NCBI GenBank assembly: GCA_030686995.1
Contig: CM060687.1
Span: 172,589,090 to 172,653,089 of the forward strand
Source of the DNA: Artemisia argyi
Lineage: Eukaryota; Streptophyta; Magnoliopsida; Asterales; Asteraceae
DNA length: 64,000 bases
Reading direction: 5' to 3'
Shown here: positions 1 through 12,490 of the stretch, piece after piece
How the letters are laid out: every line of letters begins with the position of its first letter
How positions within the stretch are numbered: the stretch's first letter is position 1
Made by a program: the position numbers and the translations under genes
The notes under the pieces: model-generated
What the model saw: the letters and a program-made list of their open reading frames with translations, nothing else
Told to the model about the DNA's origin: nothing
The model's database searches: none

Positions 1-2318
1 ATTAAATCCGTCGATTTGACAAATCCTCGTATTTATTTACGTAACATACCGTTCCAAGATTACACCCAATCCTAAAGCACATAGCACATAAATACTATAT
101 GGTATATATCATAGTTTAATAAATTCCTTATATACATCCTCAAATTGGCCAGATTCCCCGATATATATACACGCAATTTATTACTCTTTACATATACCAC
201 AACCTATGGGCGTCGTAGGATACGATGCCCATTAATATATTCATTTCATATAGCCAAATAACCCGGTTCAACCCTGCGGTTAAGTGGTTATTTAGTTATA
301 GAAAACGTTTATATTAATCGTCATATATCCGTGACAACACGAAAGTCACAAATAAAACTTACCTGAACTCGAGTGACAACGACTCCGCAAAACTCGATAA
401 GTTTACTCGTTATATATATATAAAATGACATTTTATTTAATATTTAATAATTTTCGAGAGTTTCACGTTTTATAACACATTTTTATAATAATAATAATAC
501 GTTCAATAATATTACGCCACTTTCGTAGCCTAATATATATCTAGTCGTATTATTTATAATATGACTCGTGATTATTATTATTATTAATATGCTCGCTTAT
601 ATAATTATATATCCGTTATTCACCTCTATATATTCATATAAACGTTTATATTATCAATAACTATTATTACGAGTTTTATTACTTATGTTTTATTTGTAAA
701 TAGTTATCGAGTCATACGAAATGGTCACATGTCCGAGTCATGACTCTCTGCTCATTGTCCAAGTCCAAAGTAATAAGCAAATGTCATAAAAACAATACAT
801 CTCCGTCCAACACAATCCCAATCCATGTGCTACAACAATAGGGTCCGACTACGGCACCCGACTAACCTATCTCCGTCATTCTAAGTGACCGTCTTACAAT
901 CGGTCCCCAATATCACAATTCGTCAACACTTCTCAATACCAAAATTACAATATCCAATGTCGAGACCCAAACATGGTCTCGACTCACATGTATTCGGCCA
1001 AGGAACAAATAACAACCAACCAATAACAATTAATCCAAACCAAGTTATAAACCAAGAGCAAAGTTATCAAAGTCATACTCGGGTGGGTTTACCAAGCCAC
1101 ACCCATGTCCACATGACTCGACTGAGTCGTGGAAAATACCACGAGCCAAGAGGGCTCGAACCAAGTATCAAGGGTCACCAAAAAGGCTCCAAAGAGCACC
1201 CCAAAGTAACCATTCGACCCAAAAAGGTCTCGGCAACAACAATAATAATACGGCAACGAGCCGCGACTCACAAGAGTCGAACCAAGGCAATAACGAGCCC
1301 AAGGCTACAAAGAGCCAAACCACGGCTCCAAAATAACAAGACAATGAGCCCACGGCTCGAGTCAATATCCAAGCCGTGAGTCGAGGACTCACGGTTCGAA
1401 CCAACCCACGGACAAAACGACCCGGATACCAAACCATTTATAAAAATCGAGGTTCCAACAAAACCCCATAAGTATTACTCCGTTTTTCGGTGAAAACCCA
1501 ACCGAATCCAAACCCTTCGTGACCAAGGGTCACGTTTTCATAAAATACGCGTGTCTCACTCGCCTCACCTTCGGCTAAATATGCTCTAAACCGTGTAAAC
1601 CTTCGAAAATGGTGATCGGTGGTGAGATTTAGTGATGATACGTGATGAAAATGATGTAATAAGGGCGCGTGTAGGGGCGGATCTTGGAGATTCGAGGGTG
1701 AGGATCTCGAAAATGGTGGTTGTTTGTTGTGGTGGTCGGCGGTGGAGTGGTGGCGGCCGGATTATCAAGCGGCGGCTAGGGTTAGAGGGGAGGGGAGGAA
1801 ATGAGAGATGAGTGTTGGTATTTATGTTGTGTGTTTGTGTGAACCGGCCCCAAGGACCAATTTGTAGTTTTATTTTTTTTGTATAATATTAATAATAATA
1901 ATAATAATAATAATAGTAATAATAATATTACTAGTAGTGTGGAGCGGGTAAAGTGGGTAAATGTAAAACATGTGGCCCGAAACCCGAACTCATTTCAAAC
2001 TTTAATATCTCCCGAAAAACATCTCGTAATTACTCAAATATCATCGGACTCGTAAAACGAATCATAAAATTTCTCGTTAGGTAAACCTAGTGCCAGAGTC
2101 AACGTAGTACCAGTGAGAATTTAAGAATACATCACCGAGCATAATATCAAAATGAATTATTAAAATAATTCACGAATTCCATAACGTCATAAAAACATAA
2201 TTATCCATAAAATAGGTCTTACAAGTTCGTTGTGAATAAAAATTCCAAATAAAAATTATAAACGAACTTTAACGTAATGCGGGTTTTCAAAATAACTCCT
2301 AAATTGCCGGTTGTCACA
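1..2318 (-). repeat. 3' LTR of the Tekay-like element (partial)
   Basis: Matches about 10108-12490 almost base for base and ends in TTGTCACA at 2318, next to the PPT. About 1.2 kb of this LTR lies left of the window. It contains a short AAT tract near 1885-1930 that is much longer in the other LTR. ORFs inside it are repeat-derived and also occur in the other LTR; I do not treat them as genes. Confidence 0.95.
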
Positions 2319-2331
2319 TCCTCCCAGTCTC
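2319..2331 (-). other. Polypurine tract of the Tekay-like element
   Basis: On the minus strand GAGACTGGGAGGA lies directly before the LTR start TGTGACAACC. This is the expected position and composition for the plus-strand primer of reverse transcription. Confidence 0.8.
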
Positions 2332-2370
2332 AGAAGAAACCCGTCCCGGGTTTCACTCGGAACAATTCAT

Positions 2371-5007
2371 CTACGAAGCGAAAAGCTTCGGATATCTCTT
2401 CCGGAACTCGTCCTCACGTTCCCACGTAAATTCTGGTCCATGTCGGGAATTCCAACGAACCTTGACGAGCAGAATGCGACTTCGCTTGAGTCGTTTAACT
2501 TCACGATCTAAGATCTCAGTTGGCTCTTCTTCGAAATTTAATTTCTCATCAACACTAATATCCTTCATTGGAATAATAGGCATCTCATCAGAAAGACATT
2601 TCTTCAAATTACTAACGTGAAACACGTCGTGAACTTTACTCAGTTCATGTGGTAATTCCAACCTATAAGCCACGGGCCCAATTCTTTCTAAGATAAGAAA
2701 TGGTCCAATGTAGCGTGGGTTGAGTTTTCCACGTTTCCCGAAACGTATCACACCCTTCCAAGGCGAGACTTTCAGCATCACTTTGTCTCCAACCTGGAAT
2801 TCTAAGGGCTTACGTCTTTGATCGGCATAACTTTTCTGCCTATCTCTGGCTGCTTGCAACTGATCATGAATCTGAGCTACTTTCTCTGTAGTTTCCAAGA
2901 TAAGTTCAGGGCCTGTGAGTTGGCTATCTCCAACTTCTGCCCAACCAATAGGCGAACGACACTTTCTGCCATACAAAGCTTCGAATGGTGCAGCTTTAAG
3001 ACTTGTGTGGTAGCTATTATTATAGGAGAATTCCGCAAGGGGCAAGTACTTCTCCCAGCCTTTACCAAAGTCTATGATGCATGCACGAAGCATATCCTCT
3101 AACGTCTGAATGGTCCTCTCACTTTGACCATCGGTTTGGGGATGATACGCAGTACTCATATCAAGTCTCGTCCCCAAAGCCGTTTGAAGTGATCGCCACA
3201 AAGCTGACGTGAAGCGGCTATCGCGATCCGAAATAATAGATATCGGGACTCCATGACGAGAAATAATTTCCTTCACATACAACCTCGCAAGTTTATCCAC
3301 ACTATCATCTTCACTAATTGCTGGGAAATGAGCAGACTTTGTTAGATGATCCACAATTACCCAGATAGCGTCACAACCGCTAGCTGTCCTCGGTAATTTG
3401 GTAATGAAGTCCATAGTAATCCGCTCCCATTTCCATACTGGAAGTTCTGGTTGCGTTAGTAATCCTGACGGTCTTTGATGTTCGGCTTTAACCTTAGAAC
3501 ATGTCAAGCACTTGCTAACGTACGATGCTATATCTGCCTTCATGTTTGGCCACCAATATAACTTCTTAAGATCTTGATACATTTTATCAGATCCCGGATG
3601 AATAGAGTACCTTGACTTATGCGACTCATGCATAATTAACTCCCGAATTCCTCCATATAAAGGTATCCAAATCCGATCTCCAAAACATAGTAATCCATCA
3701 GAACGCTTAACAAATCCTTTCTCATTCTCAGCCATCCCAAATATATTCTCAGCAGATCTGTTTTCTACTTTTAACGCTTCTGTTTGAGCTTCAAGTATTT
3801 GAGACGGTAACAGCGATACGATAGTCATTCCCAATGACCTAACTCGTAACGGTGGTATTCTCTCCTTTCGGCTAAGAGCATCAGCAACAACGTTTGCTTT
3901 ACCAGGATGGTAGCGAATTTCGCAATCATAATCGCTTAGCAACTCAATCCAACGTCGTTGTCTCATATTGAGCTCTTTTTGATTCAAGATGTGTTGTAGA
4001 CTTTTGTGGTCAGTGAACACAACACACTTTGTTCCATACAAGTAATGTCTCCATATCCTTAAGGCGAAAACCACATCACCTAACTCCAAATCATGGGTGG
4101 TGTAGTTTTTCTCATGCGTTTTGAGCTGTCGGGAAGCATAAGCTATCACCTTCTCTCGTTGCATTAACACGGCTCCCAATCCTTTATGTGAGGCGTCACA
4201 ATAGACGACGAAATCCTCGTTACCTTCAGGTAACGCTAAGATAGGAGCACTACACAACATCTTCTTAAACAATTGAAATGCTTCCTCTTCTTTATCTCCC
4301 CATTCATACGTAACACTCTTTTGAGTCAATTTGGTTAATGGTTTAGCTATCTTCGAAAATCCATCGATGAATCTTCGGTAATAACCAGCTAAACCTAAAA
4401 ATTGACGAACTTCTGTTGGGGTCGTAGGTGCAGCCCAATCTTTTATTGCCTCAATCTTAGCAGGATCCACATGGACTCCTTGTCTATCAATCACATGACC
4501 CAAAAATTGTACCGTCGGAATCCAAAATTCACACTTCGAAAACTTGGCATAGAGTTTCTCCTTCCTGAGCAATTCTAAGATAAGTCTTAGATGCTCCTCA
4601 TGCTCCTTCTCACTTTTCGAATAAATCAGAATGTCATCGATGAACACAATCACAAACTTATCTAAGTAAGGCTTACACACCCGATTCATGAGATCCATGA
4701 ATATCGCCGGTGCGTTAGTCAACCCAAACGGCATCACCTGAAACTCGTAATGCCAGTAACGGGTTCTGAAAGCCGTTTTCGGAATATCTTCCTCGCGAAC
4801 TCGAAGTTGATGATATCCCGATCTCAAATCGATCTTCGAATACACACTCGATCCTTGGAGTTGATCGAACAAGTCGTCGATCCTAGGTAACGGGTATCTA
4901 TTCTTCACCGTTAACTTGTTCAGCTCTCGGTAATCAATGCACATACGGAACGATCCATCCTTCTTCTTCACAAATAAGACTGGGGCTCCCCAAGGTGAAG
5001 AACTTGG
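2371..5007 (-). pseudogene. Pol segment: reverse transcriptase, RNase H, integrase, chromodomain-like tail
   Basis: Open frame of about 878 codons after the third in-frame TGA. The first methionine is at 4971, but homology starts upstream ([15 protein letters not shown]), so it is the rest of the polyprotein and not a new start. In order from that methionine: RT with the FIDD catalytic box at about residues 110-113; RNase H with YCDAS, a [11 protein letters not shown] helix and DALSRK; an HHCC zinc finger (H-x-H...CLTCSK); integrase core with MDF, a SDRD box and the typical [12 protein letters not shown] stretch; then a tail ending in VKVRWNS...PEFTWERED, the diverged chromodomain of chromoviruses, which guides integration to chromatin. 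It ends with TAG at 2371-2373. It shares a frame with protease and gag. Without readthrough of the upstream TGAs it would not be made. Confidence 0.93.
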
Positions 5008-5727
5008 TCATATGAATCCTTTTTCGGCTAACTCCGCCAATTGTTTTGACAACTCTTCTAGCTCGGTAGGTGCAAGACGATAAGGTGCTCGTGCTACAGG
5101 TGCAGCACCAGGTATCAACTCAATCTGAAACTCCACTTGTCTAGTCGGCGGGATTCTTGGCAAATCATCGGGAAATACATCAGGAAAATCACGAACTATA
5201 AGCACATCTCCAATGCACCTTTCCTTTTTCTTCGTCTCTCCTTTCTTAGAAATTTGAGCTAAGAAAAGGTAACATCCCTTCTCCATTAGCTTAGGTAACT
5301 TAGTGCAAGAAATAACTGCTAATCGGGATGGGCTCCTCGAATCCTTTCGATCTCCTAATATATTTAGGATTTCCTTTCCGTATGGTACACGCACGATCTT
5401 CTCGTCGCAAAGTATGTGAGCACGATACTTCGACAACCAATCCATACCAATGATGACATCGAAACTTCCTAACGTGACGGGTAGAAGATCTATGTTGAAA
5501 GGGTGGTTCAAGAAATTTAACGTGCAACCACGAATGATGGTATTAATCCTTTCTATATTCCCATTTGCTAACTCTATATCATATCCAATTCCTAAGGCCA
5601 TCGGGGGTTTCTCTAGTAAGGGTGCAAACGTAGTGGACACAAAACTCCTATCGGCACCAGTATCAAATAGTATGGAAGCATAACGATTATTGAGAAGGAA
5701 CGTACCAGTAACGACGTTCGGATCTTC
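5008..5727 (-). pseudogene. Retroviral-type aspartic protease and start of RT (segment between two in-frame TGAs)
   Basis: Open stretch between TGA at 5728-5730 and TGA at 5008-5010, in the same frame as gag and RT. The active-site motif DTGADRSF is encoded at about 5641-5664, with a second conserved stretch (FDVIIGMDWLSKY) downstream, as in Ty3/gypsy proteases. The C-terminal part is the protease-RT linker ending ELAEKGFI. The next codon is TGA where related elements have an amino acid; a CGA-to-TGA change by deamination of methylated C would explain it. Protease would cut the Gag-Pol polyprotein inside the virus-like particle. Confidence 0.88.
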
Positions 5728-5802
5728 TCATCTCTCATTCCCGAGTGCGTACACTCTTCCCTGAGCAGCTCCAGCTTCCACACGTTGGTCCCCGTTATCT
5801 TG

Positions 5803-7059
5803 TCATCCACGGTTTCCTCCAGCTCCACGGTTTCCATGATTGTACCCATTACCACCCGAGCCTTGATTTCCATGGTTCCACGATTCTCTACACTCATTCC
5901 TATAGTGTCCCTTCTTTCCACACCCATAACAAGTAACATCTGCCTTGTTTCTCATCTCAGGAGCAGCCTGAACCATAGCAAGAGGTCGAGCTCTACAGTC
6001 CTTAGCTGTGTGTCCTTTCTTTGAGCAGTTCTGGCATTTCACACTACACCATCCAGTATGATGCCGGTGGCAACGACCACACTTGGGTGCATCACCGTTC
6101 TGATTCTTCTTATCTCCATTCCCAATAGCATACGCCTTAGCTTGTCTCTTGCTTCGGTGATCATTACCCTTAGAGTGTTGGTCTCTCTTTCTCTTTCCAT
6201 TCTTCTCCTTATCAGCTCCTTCTAATTCCAACGAATCCATAAGTTGTTGAGCAATAGTGATTGCCTCATGGATGTTTGCTGGCCTAGCAGAAATCACATC
6301 ATTCCTTGTAGCTACAGGCAACCCATCAGTATACCTCTCGATCTTTTGAGTCTCGGTTTTCACCATATCTGGGCAAAGCAAGGCCAACTCCTGGTAACGA
6401 CGATTGTAAGTCGTCATATCATTACCTTTCACCTTGTGGTTCCAAAACTGAATCTCTAGCATCTTAACCTCATTCCTTGGGCAATAAGTCTGAATCAACA
6501 AAGACTTAAATTGCTCCCAAGTCATGGCATAAGCTACCTCACTCCCAATGGAATTTCGGTAATTGTTCCACCAAGTTAAAGCTTCATCCTTGAAAGTAAA
6601 AGAAGCAAACTTTACATTCGCATTCTCCGCACAACCACTGACATTGAACACTGACTCAGTTTTCTCAATCCATCTAACTAAGTAAACCACTCCTTCAGTT
6701 CCACCAAACTCAATGGGTCCACAAATCTTGAACTCCTTGTATTGACATCCATTAGCACGAACAGGTGGAAAAGTTCCAGCAGAATTGTTGGAATGATTTG
6801 ACTCGGCTAGCAGTTCCGCAACTCTTTGCTCTACAAGTTGATTGATCATTGCTTGATCCACAGTAGGTGCATTAAGTGGAACATGATCATTGTCTCCCTG
6901 AACATCAACATTTTGATTCCTGTTGTTGCGGTTAGTAGTGTTCAGGTTGTCAGGAGTAGGGGTTTCAACATTTCGAGTAGGTCGGTGTCCTCGGCGACCA
7001 GGGGTAGTCACTGCAGGACCAGTTCTGGTAGCTCTAACAGGGTTTCGTCGTGGTGCCAT
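5803..7059 (-). pseudogene. Gag with two CCHC zinc knuckles
   Basis: Frame of 418 codons starting MAPRRNP at 7059. It has a basic, low-complexity N-terminus, the retrotransposon gag core (about residues 120-270, with ALTWWNNYR and WEQFKSLL), a basic linker, then two clean CCHC knuckles: C-QNC-SKKGHTAKDC and CYGCGKKGHYRNEC. Gag forms the particle and binds element RNA. The frame stops at TGA 5803-5805 and again at TGA 5728-5730 before the protease, although all three segments share one frame. Related elements encode gag-pol as one long ORF, so these look like disabling mutations. Confidence 0.92.
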
Positions 7060-7414
7060 TGATCTGTAACATCATACAAGTTCATGAGTCTCCAATAGAA
7101 CTTATCAACATACTCAACAAAATAATTCAACGAAGCCAAGTCATGGAAAGAATAGCAACAATACACCATGAAACATCAATAAAACGGATAGGGACTCAAT
7201 TTCCATAACACGCAAAATCACATAATACCATATACTAATAACCATCAACATACAATAGCGATCTAACGTCGTTCCAACTACTGGATAAACCCAAAACATA
7301 TTAATCGTTCCAAAAGAGACGAAAACTGAACAAAATACATCAAAATATGATAACTAGCTTTTCTAACCGAACACTCCTCGGGTAGAAAGCAACAAGACAA
7401 CATAACCCAAGCAA
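7060..7414 (-). other. Spacer between upstream ORF and gag
   Basis: About 355 bases with no convincing coding sequence on either strand. It is the leader of gag in this orientation. I see no promoter or splice signal that I can support. Confidence 0.5.
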
Positions 7415-8527
7415 CTAGCCACGCTGCTGGCGGAGGCTCCTCAACTCCTGCCTCAAGCCATCAAGATCTCTCCATAATGATCCTAGCTCCACGCTATGGG
7501 TGTCTCGGTCTCTCTTGAGGTCAGCCACCTACTTCTCTAGCTCGGCATTCCTTTGCCATAGCTTGCGGTCGGCCTCTCAAGCAGTAACAAAACCTCGCTG
7601 CAAACTATCGATATGCTCGTGAACCTCCATCAAAACTCTCCTCATCTCAGTAACTCTCCTCTCAGCCATAACCATGTCAACCCTCAACTGCCCAATGAAC
7701 TCAACAGTCACCCTATCAATCCGCTCAGACATACGTGCAACTCTCTCACCAAGATCAGTAATCTGAGCCCATAACCTACCAATTTCACCTAACTCTGCAT
7801 GCTCAGCAGAAACCTCAGAAGGTGCATTCGACTCAACGGGACTACCAGGTGGCAACTCAAACAAAAACGGATGGTCAGGTGAGTCAGGTTCAATCGGATG
7901 TATAGGTGAATCAGGCTCCTCAGCCTGAGCTGGTGGTACTAACACATCATCATCATCAGGCATCTCATCCTCCTGAGGGTCATCCTCCTCCTCAGGGTCA
8001 TCATCATCACCCTGCTCAGCCTCCTGAGGGTCATCCTCCTCCTCAGGGTCATCAGCCTCATCCTCACCCTCGTACTCCTCCTCATCCTCATCAGAAGAGT
8101 ACCACATCAATCGTCGTCTCCTAATAGGTGAACCATGTGGAGATGTGGTAGGTGATCTAGGACGACGACGCAATGATGTGGGTGGCGCCTCAAACAGAAG
8201 AGAGTGAGCATCAATCTGTAAAGGTGATGGAGTAGGTCGTACCGACATGCGTGCCGTAGCTCGGTGGGCAAAGCGTGGGGCCACGCGAGCCAAAGCCTGA
8301 TGAAGAGTAAGCTGCCTCGATGTACCAGGGAACCCTAGAGAAGATGAGGGTCCCTGCGTAGATGCAGCAGGTAGTGCTGAAGTAGAAGCTGTCTGCAGCA
8401 CAGTAGCTGAAAGCATGGCCATCTGGTAAGGATCATCAGATGCCATAGTGAACTGTGCAGGTAAAACCGGTGCAGTAAGAATATCCTCGACAACATCGGG
8501 CATATGGGAGGCCATGGTCTGTGACAA
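7415..8527 (-). pseudogene. Extra ORF upstream of gag: acidic protein with C-terminal coiled coil (function unknown)
   Basis: The open frame runs from ATG 8527 to TGA 7577-7579 (316 aa). The same frame continues past that TGA and one TAG to a final TAG at 7415-7417, still encoding charged heptad-like sequence (for example LRQELRSLRQQRG), so the ancestral protein was about 370 aa. The middle (about residues 140-195) is almost pure D/E with SSDEDEEEYEGEDE-like runs. The C-terminus is a likely coiled coil (LGERVARMSERIDRVTVEF and following). It lies between the PBS and gag. I recall comparable coiled-coil ORFs before gag in Asteraceae Tekay-like elements. No enzymatic motif is visible. Confidence 0.7.
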
Positions 8528-8892
8528 CGGCGTAGGGTAGGTGTAAGTGTTTCAAAACAACTAAATCACAACTCAAAATGCCATACCAAAAATCCTCATC
8601 AAATAATTCAATCATATAATCTCAATAAAGAGTTTCAAACAACGCATTACTAAAATGTTTATAAAACATTTAGACCATATAATTCCTCGAAACGACATCT
8701 TATTACTAAATCCATAAACCTCAAATCATCTCAAGAAATCCCAAATCTAACAATCATCTCAAATATCTCATAGTACCTCAAATAATAGAAGATGCTTCGG
8801 CTTGGCGGGCTGGCGGGCAGTGGTCAAGGATCATTTTCTATAAAAATTTGGTTATAGTTTAGGCGTTTATTTACCTAGTTCTCTATAACCTT

Positions 8893-8905
8893 GGCTCTGA
8901 TACCA
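8893..8905 (-). other. Primer binding site, initiator Met tRNA
   Basis: Minus strand TGGTATCAGAGCC, three bases after the LTR end TGTTACA. This matches the 3' end complement of plant initiator methionine tRNA, the usual primer for Ty3/gypsy chromoviruses. It fixes the orientation and the 5' LTR boundary. Confidence 0.93.
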
Positions 8906-9461
8906 ATCTGTAACACCCCCAAAATTTGATACAGCGGAAGACTCAACAAGCTTTCGGGGTGCTACGGGGATTGGTATCCAACACAAGACATAATAGAACG
9001 AGATAAAGTAAACATAATAAAAACGCAACCAAAACGGGGTTTTAAAGTTTACATTTATCCCAACATCATTTAGAGTCAGGCCCAAAATAACATAACAGTA
9101 GGTCCATAATAAATTATCAGAGTTTAGAAAAATGGATCCATAAACCATGAGCCTTAGCCGAGCCTTCCATTCCAAGCATCCATATCATCACTTAATTACC
9201 TGAGAAAACGTGCTAAAAGTCAGCTTTCGCTGGTGAGATCATAGGTTTAAATTCATCTAACAATATAGTGGACATATACGCAAAATGCTTGCTAGCTAGA
9301 CTAAGGATTCACTAAAAGCCTGCGGATACCCTCCGCTCCAATCCTAACACACGGATACCCTCCGTTCCAACATAGATATTCGGGTAACCCCCGCAATACC
9401 AAATAAATACTCGGATAACCTCCAAAGTATCAATAACCTATAGGTGCATGCTACAGTATCT

Positions 9462-9656
9462 AAATAAGCCAACCTTGAATAGTACACACGAACCGTGTGA
9501 CTAAAGCTGACAATTCACTAATAACCAAATAAGCCAACCTTGAATAGTACACACAAAATATGTGACTAAAGTTGACAATTCACCAATAACCAAATAAGCC
9601 AACCTTGAATAGTACACACAAAATATGTGACTAAAGCTGACAATACATCCTAATCC
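9462..9656. repeat. 65-bp tandem repeat, three units, inside the LTR
   Basis: The phrase AAATAAGCCAACCTTGAATA recurs at 9462, 9527 and 9592 with the same downstream sequence (ACACACAA...GTGACTAAAG..GACAAT). Spacing is exactly 65 bp and divergence is low. Confidence 0.9.
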
Positions 9657-11968
9657 ATACGCATAGCAAGTTTTAGAAAGAATATAGAAGCGATAAATAG
9701 TCCACATAAAATAATTTGCACGTTTCTCACCCTAAAGTATTGAAAACATAGTTCAAGAGTAAAAGTGGGGCTATGACTCACCTCGAGTCCAGAAAATAGC
9801 AAGTAGAAGTCGGTAGAAATAAGATGTATAGTAACTCACAAAACAGCAACTAAGGACTCGGCACGACCTAACAATATCAACTCGTTCAGAAATCGTTTCC
9901 TCAAATTCAAAATATTCCCAAACCCGGACGTAATCCGTTTTATTTTCCGAAAATCCATTTCGTATTAGTTTGGTGTATTTACGTTTGGTATCCATACGGG
10001 TGGTGGGTCGACACAAAACAAACCAAAAAGGTCACACAAAGAATAATAAAATGAACTATAGATCTAATATTAGCCCAATATATTATTTAAATAAATCGCC
10101 GAAGTTTATTAAATCCGTCGATTTGACAAATCCTCGTATTTATTTACGTAACATACCGTTCCAAGATTACACCCAATCCTAAAGCACATAGCACATAAAT
10201 ACTATATGGTATATATCGTAGTTTAATAAATTCCTTATATACATCGTCAAATTGGCCAGATTCCCCGATATATATACACACAATTTATTACTCTTTACAT
10301 ATACCATAACCTATGGGCGTCGTAGGATACGATGCCCATTAATATATTCATTTCATATAGCCAAATAACCCGGTTCAACCCTGCAGTTAAGTGGTTATTT
10401 AGTTATAGAAAACGTTTATATTAATCGTCATATATCCGTGACAACACGAAAGTCACAAATAAAACTAACCTGAACTCGAGTGACAACGACTCCGCATAAC
10501 TCGATAAGTTTACTCGTTATATATATATATAAAATGACATTTTATTTAATATTTAATAATTGTCGAGAGTTTCTCGTTTTATAACACATTTTTATAATAA
10601 TAATACGTTCAATAATATTACGCCACTTTCGTAGCCTAATATATATCTAGTCGTATTATTTATAATATGACTCGTGATTATTATTATTATTAATATGCGC
10701 GCTTATATAATTATATATCCGTTATTCACGTCTATATATTCATATAAACGTTTATATTATCAATAACTATTATTACGAGTTTTATTACTTATGTTTTATT
10801 TGTAAATAGTTATCGAGTCATACGAAATGGTCACATGTCCGAGTCATGACTCTCGGCTCATTGTCCAAGTCCAAAGTAATAAGTAAATGTCATAAAAACA
10901 ATACATCTCCGTCCAACACAATCCCAATCCACGTGCTACAACAATAGGGTCCGACTACGGCACCCGACTAACCTATCTCCGTCAATCTAAGTGACCGTCT
11001 CACAATCGGTCCCCAATATCACAATTCGTCAATACTTCTCAATACCAAAATTACAATATCCAATGTTGAGACCCAAACATGGTCTCGACTCACATGTATT
11101 CGGCCAAGGAACAAATAACAACCAACCAATAACAATTAATCCAAACCAAGTTATAAATCAAGAGCAAAGTTATCAAAGTCATACTCGGGTGGGTTTACCA
11201 AGCCACACCCATGTCCACATGACTCGACCGAGTCGTGGCAAATACCACGAGCCAAGAGGGCTCGAACCAAGTATCAAGGGTCACCAAAAAGGCTCCAAAG
11301 AGCACCCCAAAGTAACCATTCGAACCAAAAAGGTCTCGGCAACAACAATAATAATACGGCTACGAGCCGCGACTCACAAGATTCGAACCAAGGCAATAAC
11401 GAGCCCAAGGCTACAAAGAGCCAAACCACGGCTCCAAAATAACAAGACAACGAGCCCACGGCTCGAGTCAATATCCAAGCCGTGAGTCGAGGACTCACGG
11501 TTCGAACCAACCCACGGACAAAAAGACCCGGATACCAAACCATTTATAAAAATCGAGGTTCCAACAAAACCCCATAAGTATTACTCCGTTTTTGGGTGAA
11601 AACCCAACCGAATCCAAACCCATCGTGACCAAGGGTCACGTTTTAATAAAATACGCGAGTCTCACTCGCCTCACCTTCGGCTAAATATGCTCTAAACCGT
11701 GTAAACCTTCGAAAATGGTGATTGGTGGTGAGATTTGGTGATGATACGTGATGAAAATGATGTAATAAGGGCGCGTGTAGGGGCGGATCTTGGAGATTCG
11801 AGGGTGAGGATCTCGAAAATGGTGGTTGTTTGTTGTGGTGGTCGGCGGTGGAGTGGTGGCAGCCGGATTATCAAGTGGCGGCTAGGGTTAGAGGGGAGGG
11901 GAGGAAATGAGAGAGATGAGTGTTGGTGTTTGTGTGAACCGGCCCCAAGGACCAATTTGTAGTTTTAT

Positions 11969-11970
<2 letters not shown>

Positions 11971-12004
<34 letters not shown>

Positions 12005-12010
12005 TATTAT

Positions 12011-12083
<73 letters not shown>

Positions 12084-12085
12084 GT
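11971..12085. repeat. Poly-T run followed by an expanded (AAT)n microsatellite
   Basis: About 33 T's (11971-12003), then some 24 AAT/TAA units. The left LTR has only a short T run and about a dozen units at the same place, so the tract changed length after insertion. Predicted poly-Ile/Asn/Lys reading frames here are artefacts. Confidence 0.95.
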
Positions 12086-12490
12086 AGTGATAATAATATT
12101 ACTAGTAGTGTGGAGCGGGTAAAGTGGGTAAATGTAAAACATGTGGCCCGAAACCTGAACTCATTTCAAACTTTAATATCTCCCGAAAAACATCTCGTAA
12201 TTACTCAAATATCATCGGACTCGTAAAACGAATCATAAAATTTTTCGTTAGGTAAACCTAGTGCCAGAGTCAACGTAGTACCAGTGAGAATTTAAGAATA
12301 CATCACCGAGCATAATATCAAAATGAATTATTAAAATAATTCACGAATTCCATAACGTCATAAAAACATAATTATCCATAAAATAGGTCTTACAAGTTCG
12401 TTGTGAATAAAAATTCCAAATAAAAATTATAAACGAACTTTAACGTAATGCGGGTTTTCAAAATAACTCCCTAAATTGCCTGTTGTCACA

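Larger units (their letters stand above)
1..12490 (-). mobile_element. Ty3/gypsy chromovirus LTR retrotransposon (Tekay-like), 3' LTR cut by window edge
   Basis: Read on the minus strand the order is 5' LTR (12490-8909), tRNA-iMet PBS, an extra ORF, gag, protease, RT, RNase H, integrase with chromodomain-like tail, polypurine tract, 3' LTR (2318 to beyond base 1). Ends are TG...CA. The two LTRs align over 1-2318 and about 10108-12490 with roughly 40 substitutions by eye (1.5-2%), plus large microsatellite length differences, so insertion was fairly recent. The integrase tail and gag type suggest the Tekay/Del lineage; lineage is from family memory, not from a tree. Three in-frame TGAs in gag-pol make this copy non-autonomous. 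The target duplication cannot be tested because the left end lies outside the window. Confidence 0.93.
8909..12490 (-). repeat. 5' LTR of the Tekay-like element (3582 bp)
   Basis: Begins TGTAACACCC and ends TTGTCACA on the plus strand, with the PBS on the left. At 3.58 kb it is unusually long. It contains a 65-bp tandem repeat, several CGGATACCCTCCG-type repeats (about 9340-9430), a poly-T run and an expanded AAT tract. The ORFs near 10991-11955 are copies of those in the other LTR and have no recognisable domain. Confidence 0.93.

Noticed and set aside
885..1379. 164-aa reading frame, repeated at 10991-11485
   Set aside because: It lies inside both LTRs and is duplicated only because the LTRs are. 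No domain, low-complexity composition, not a likely gene.
7906..8124. Pro/His-rich plus-strand reading frame
   Set aside because: It is the antisense of the D/E-rich part of the upstream ORF of the Tekay-like element.
8893..8905. Possible tRNA-Met gene end
   Set aside because: Only the 3' acceptor complement is present, next to an LTR; it is a PBS. The same holds at 51270-51287.
9330..9656. CRISPR-like array
   Set aside because: Units are contiguous 65-bp tandem repeats without distinct spacers, in a plant LTR.
11888..12142. Open frames rich in Ile, Asn or Lys on both strands
   Set aside because: They are translations of the poly-T and AAT microsatellite.
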